The notes beneath the pieces were generated by a model. It was given only the letters and a program-made list of their open reading frames with translations. It made no database searches and was not told the DNA's origin. 8,397 nucleotides of DNA from Dehalococcoidia bacterium (GTDB lineage: Bacteria; Chloroflexota; Dehalococcoidia; Lucifugimonadales; Lucifugimonadaceae): contig JAAXHR010000207.1 in NCBI GenBank assembly GCA_012270805.1, positions 1-8,397 of the forward strand. Reading direction: 5' to 3'. Below, piece by piece: positions 5,574-8,397 of this stretch (positions within the stretch are counted from its first letter, which is position 1; each line of letters begins with the position of its first letter). The position numbers and the translations under genes are program-made.

Positions 5574-7616
5574 ATGACCACCATCGCAGAGCCAATTCCG
5601 ATCACCGCTCCGACGACTGGCGAGTTCAAGATCGAGCACGAATTCTCTCCTCAGGGCGACCAGCCTCACGCCATCGACAAGGTCGTCGAAGGAATCGTCA
5701 ACAAGAGTCTCAAGCACCAGACGTTGCTGGGTGTAACTGGATCAGGCAAGACCTTCACGATGGCTAGCATCGTCGAAAAGGTGCAACGCCCGACGCTGGT
5801 GATCGCTCACAACAAGACCCTTGCGGCGCAGTTGGCGACAGAGTTTCAGACCTACTTCCCCAACAACTCGGTGCAGTATTTCGTGTCGTATTACGACTAC
5901 TACCAGCCAGAGGCGTATATCCCTAGGTCGGACACGTATATCGAGAAAGAGACGGACATCAACGAGGAGATCGACCGTTTAAGGCACGCAGCGACACGGT
6001 CGTTGATGACGCGACGGGACACATTGATCGTTGCTAGCGTATCGTGTATATACGGTCTCGGATCGCCGCAGGAGTACAACCAGATAACATTGCGGCTTCG
6101 CGTGGGCGATGAACCGGGGTTGACTCGGGTGACGCGGCGGCTCGTGGGGATGTACTACGATCGCAATATGATGGATCTGCGACGCGGGACGTTCAGGGTG
6201 CGGGGCGATTCGCTTGAGATCATGCCGGCAGACGAGGAGTTGGCGGTCCGCATCGAGTTCTTCGGCGACGAGATCGAACGCATCACGGTGATCGACCCGC
6301 TGACCGGGGAAATCCTTAACGAGGCAGAAGAGTACGACATCTATCCGGGCAAGCACTTCATCACTCCAGAGGAGGAGTTCGCCGATGCACTGAAGGATAT
6401 TCGGACGGAGCTGGAGGAGCAGTTGGAGCTGTTCCACGGCGAAGGAAAGCTGCTGGAGGCGGAGCGGTTAGAACAGCGGACGCTCTTCGACCTTGAGATG
6501 CTACACGAGACCGGCACTTGCCCGGGTATCGAGAACTATTCACGTCCTTTAGGAAGACGCCCTGCCGGTTCGGCACCGTGGACGCTTCTGGACTATTTCC
6601 CTGAAGATTTCCTGATGTTCATCGACGAATCGCACATGACGTTGTCACAGATTCGAGGGATGTATCACGGCGACTACGCGCGGAAAACGAACTTGGTCGA
6701 ATATGGTTTCCGTTTGCCATCGGCGATCGACAACCGGCCCCTGACATTCGAGGAGTTTGAGGATCGGGTCAATCAGATCATCTACGTGTCCGCTACGCCG
6801 GGTCCGTATGAGGGGGCGCATGAACAGCAGAGAATCGAGCAGATTATCAGGCCGACTGGTTTGATCGATCCGGAGATCGAGGTTCTGCCAACCGAGAATC
6901 AGATCGACGACTTGATCGAGCGTATTCGAGCGACGACGGCGAAGCAGCAGCGAGTGTTGGTAACGACGTTGACGAAGCGGATGGCGGAGGATTTGGCGGA
7001 TTATCTGCGCGAGCTAGGGATACGAGTCCACTATCTGCATTCGGAGATCGACACGCTTGAGCGCACTGAGATACTGCGCGATTTGCGACTAGGTGTCTAC
7101 GACGTTGTCGTGGGCATCAACCTGCTCCGAGAAGGGTTGGATCTGCCGGAGGTGTCGCTGGTGGCGATCTTAGATGCGGATAAAGAAGGCTACTTGCGCT
7201 CCGGGACATCATTGATACAGACGATCGGCAGGGCTGCGCGGCACATCGAAGGCAAGGTGGTGATGTATGCGGACAAGTACACCGACTCGATGACGTTTGC
7301 GATCTCGGAGACGGAACGTCGTCGGAAGTTGCAGACGCGGCACAACCTGGAGAACGAAATCACACCGTATACCATCGTCAAAGATATTCGCGATATCAAT
7401 GACCGAGTACGGCAGTTAGAGCCGACGGTGTTGGCCGACGAGGGCGAGCCATTTGGCGCTGAGGTGGGTTTGCCGAAGGACGAGTTGACGCGGATCGTCA
7501 AGGACTTGGAGCGTCAGATGAAACGTGCGGCGCGGGAGTTAGAGTTCGAGACCGCGGCGCAGTTGCGGGATCAGATCTCGGATCTGCGGAAGTTGCTGGC
7601 AGAGGCGGGGGAGTGA
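5574..7616 (+). CDS. uvrB: Excinuclease ABC subunit B
   Basis: UvrB is the damage-verifying helicase-like subunit of bacterial nucleotide excision repair. It is loaded by UvrA and recruits UvrC for incision. The 680-residue product has every landmark: Walker A GVTGSGKT (53-60), the damage-probing beta-hairpin region YYDYYQPEAYIPRSDTYIEK (107-126), the Walker B-type motif DESH (351-354), IYVSATPG (403-410), GINLLREGLDLPE (514-526), motif VI QTIGRAARH (549-557) and a C-terminal UVR domain (about 636-674) that binds UvrC. The length is normal. The first 16 residues before FKIEHEFSPQGDQP are an unremarkable lead. The second ATPase half is unbroken. The start ATG lacks a strong Shine-Dalgarno. The stop overlaps the start of the next gene. 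No SOS box is evident upstream, so damage control by LexA is not supported by what I see. Confidence 0.98.
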   Translation: MTTIAEPIPITAPTTGEFKIEHEFSPQGDQPHAIDKVVEGIVNKSLKHQTLLGVTGSGKTFTMASIVEKVQRPTLVIAHNKTLAAQLATEFQTYFPNNSVQYFVSYYDYYQPEAYIPRSDTYIEKETDINEEIDRLRHAATRSLMTRRDTLIVASVSCIYGLGSPQEYNQITLRLRVGDEPGLTRVTRRLVGMYYDRNMMDLRRGTFRVRGDSLEIMPADEELAVRIEFFGDEIERITVIDPLTGEILNEAEEYDIYPGKHFITPEEEFADALKDIRTELEEQLELFHGEGKLLEAERLEQRTLFDLEMLHETGTCPGIENYSRPLGRRPAGSAPWTLLDYFPEDFLMFIDESHMTLSQIRGMYHGDYARKTNLVEYGFRLPSAIDNRPLTFEEFEDRVNQIIYVSATPGPYEGAHEQQRIEQIIRPTGLIDPEIEVLPTENQIDDLIERIRATTAKQQRVLVTTLTKRMAEDLADYLRELGIRVHYLHSEIDTLERTEILRDLRLGVYDVVVGINLLREGLDLPEVSLVAILDADKEGYLRSGTSLIQTIGRAARHIEGKVVMYADKYTDSMTFAISETERRRKLQTRHNLENEITPYTIVKDIRDINDRVRQLEPTVLADEGEPFGAEVGLPKDELTRIVKDLERQMKRAARELEFETAAQLRDQISDLRKLLAEAGE

Positions 7617-8080
7617 TGGCCGAAAGGCCAGACAATAACGACCAAAATCACCGGTACCGGTTCGAAAACGATTCGTCGGCGCATCGAACAGAAGATGATG
7701 ATACTACTGGTGTGGTTGACGCCGAAGCCTCTGTGCGCTCCACTACCGAGAGAGGTCGTGAGGAAGATAGCACGAGCACGCGTCGGAATCCATTTGTCAA
7801 GCTAGTCAGTCTTGCAGCACTGGCTTTCGTGTTGGGGGGTGCCACTTTCGCAGTGTTAGGCTCTTTGCTCGTATACGTCTATGTGAAGGCAAACCACCCT
7901 GAAGTGGGTTACTGGGACGCGACTGCTGCCAATTGGCCGGTAATCGTGGCTATTTCTATTCCCGGCGGGTTGTATGGCACGTCTCTTGTCAGATACGTCA
8001 AGAAAGCCGAAGGCGCACGAAGCGATCATTTGTGGCGCATGTTGCTGCCGAGAAACCGACGAGAGCCTTGGCATTGGTGA
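7616..8080 (+). CDS. Small two-helix membrane protein co-transcribed with uvrB
   Basis: I do not recognise a family. The 154-residue product begins with a hydrophilic, acidic and Ser/Thr-rich tail (about 1-58). Two hydrophobic helices follow (about 61-90 and 106-124, the second with SIPGG), and then a short basic C-terminus ending WRMLLPRNRREPWHW. The ATG (7616-7618) overlaps the uvrB TGA by one base (TGATG), with a purine-rich GGGGGAG just before it, so translation is probably coupled. A GTG one codon upstream (7613) could also serve. The overlap implies one mRNA, but nothing in the sequence links the protein to DNA repair. Confidence 0.75.
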   Translation: MAERPDNNDQNHRYRFENDSSAHRTEDDDTTGVVDAEASVRSTTERGREEDSTSTRRNPFVKLVSLAALAFVLGGATFAVLGSLLVYVYVKANHPEVGYWDATAANWPVIVAISIPGGLYGTSLVRYVKKAEGARSDHLWRMLLPRNRREPWHW

Positions 8081-8223
8081 GATTTCCCATGCGACTGCAA
8101 CTTATGCAATGACGGACTCGAACGGTTGACCGATTCTGGGTCTAGAGATGAATGCGTAACGAGTCAATGATCTTATACTTACTCCAACGATTCTTGAAGC
8201 CGCGTGAAACCTGCTGATCCTCC
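8081..8223. promoter_or_regulatory. Intergenic region with a possible -10 box for the flavin oxidoreductase
   Basis: The 143-base gap has no coding frame I trust. TATACT (8174-8179) matches a -10 box well and would leave a leader of about 38 bases, but the position for a -35 (8151-8156, AATGCG) does not match consensus. A TTGACC at 8125-8130 is too far for normal spacing. I see no clear terminator for the preceding gene and no Shine-Dalgarno before 8224. Confidence 0.3.
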
Positions 8224-8397
8224 ATGCCCAAGATAAAATCTGGCATCTTCATCATGCCGTTCCATGATCCTGCCAAGCCAGTCGCACAGGCTTACGACGA
8301 GGACATGGAGCTTGTGATCCGTGCTGATGAGTTGGGTTTCGACGAGTTCTGGATCGGTGAGCACCACACGGTGGCGTACGAGAACATGCCGATGCCG
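8224..8397 (+). CDS. LLM-class flavin-dependent oxidoreductase (luciferase-like), N-terminal part only
   Basis: The 58 visible residues begin MPKIKSGIFIMPFHDPAKP and continue to LGFDEFWIGEHHTVAYENMPMP at the window edge. The pattern of a first beta strand (GIFIMPFH), a helix (DEDMELVIRADELGFDEF) and WIGEHH is the start of the TIM-barrel of bacterial luciferase-like monooxygenases, which use reduced FMN or F420 and often oxygen. The EHH signature at the end of the second strand is typical. The substrate cannot be told. The ATG at 8224 lies 143 bases after the previous gene and has no clear ribosome site. The rest of the gene, usually 300-400 residues, lies outside the window. Confidence 0.9.
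   Translation, partial: MPKIKSGIFIMPFHDPAKPVAQAYDEDMELVIRADELGFDEFWIGEHHTVAYENMPMP

Noticed and set aside
8179..8367. A 62-codon minus-strand frame across the start of the flavin oxidoreductase
   Set aside because: It lies opposite the clear luciferase-like N-terminus and has no motif of its own.

Overview
The window looks like a piece of a moderately GC-rich bacterial chromosome or metagenomic contig. I cannot name the organism from sequence alone. The only taxonomic hint is the luciferase-like flavin monooxygenase at the right edge: its N-terminus looks like the flavin enzymes that are numerous in SAR202-type Chloroflexota. This hint and the shortage of strong Shine-Dalgarno sites are weak evidence.

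Left third (1-2440, minus strand): a two-gene block reading off the left edge. The first gene is a 676-residue GHKL-fold ATPase with clear N, G1 and G2 boxes, of the MORC/Hsp90/MutL-like kind often found in restriction- or defence-type clusters. Thirteen bases after it comes a second gene, cut by the window edge. Its reading frame breaks at a run of five A's only 15 codons after the start; a -1 shift restores an open frame to the edge. By eye this block is more AT-rich than the uvrB side.

Middle (2441-5483): a gene-free stretch (2441-2630) carries a cluster of three hairpins, one of which resembles a single type I-E CRISPR repeat. Next comes a decayed copy of the C-terminus of a major facilitator transporter, then an apparent minus-strand operon. 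Its order of transcription is a membrane-anchored SNase/TNase-like protein, an MFS_3-type efflux transporter, and a 208-residue protein that looks like a degenerate gluzincin metallopeptidase. The last two overlap by ATGA. The decayed transporter tail and the intact transporter tail flank the 208-residue gene, so the locus arose by duplication or recombination within a related transporter.

Right third (5484-8397, plus strand): a short divergent promoter region leads to full-length uvrB (nucleotide excision repair), then a small two-helix membrane protein whose start overlaps the uvrB stop. After a 143-base gap comes the start of a flavin-dependent luciferase-like oxidoreductase, cut by the right edge.

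I see no tRNA, rRNA, insertion sequence or CRISPR array. The most interesting parts are the GHKL ATPase module with its frameshifted partner, the triple-hairpin spacer, and the duplicated transporter remnant beside a protease-like gene that has lost one zinc-ligand histidine.
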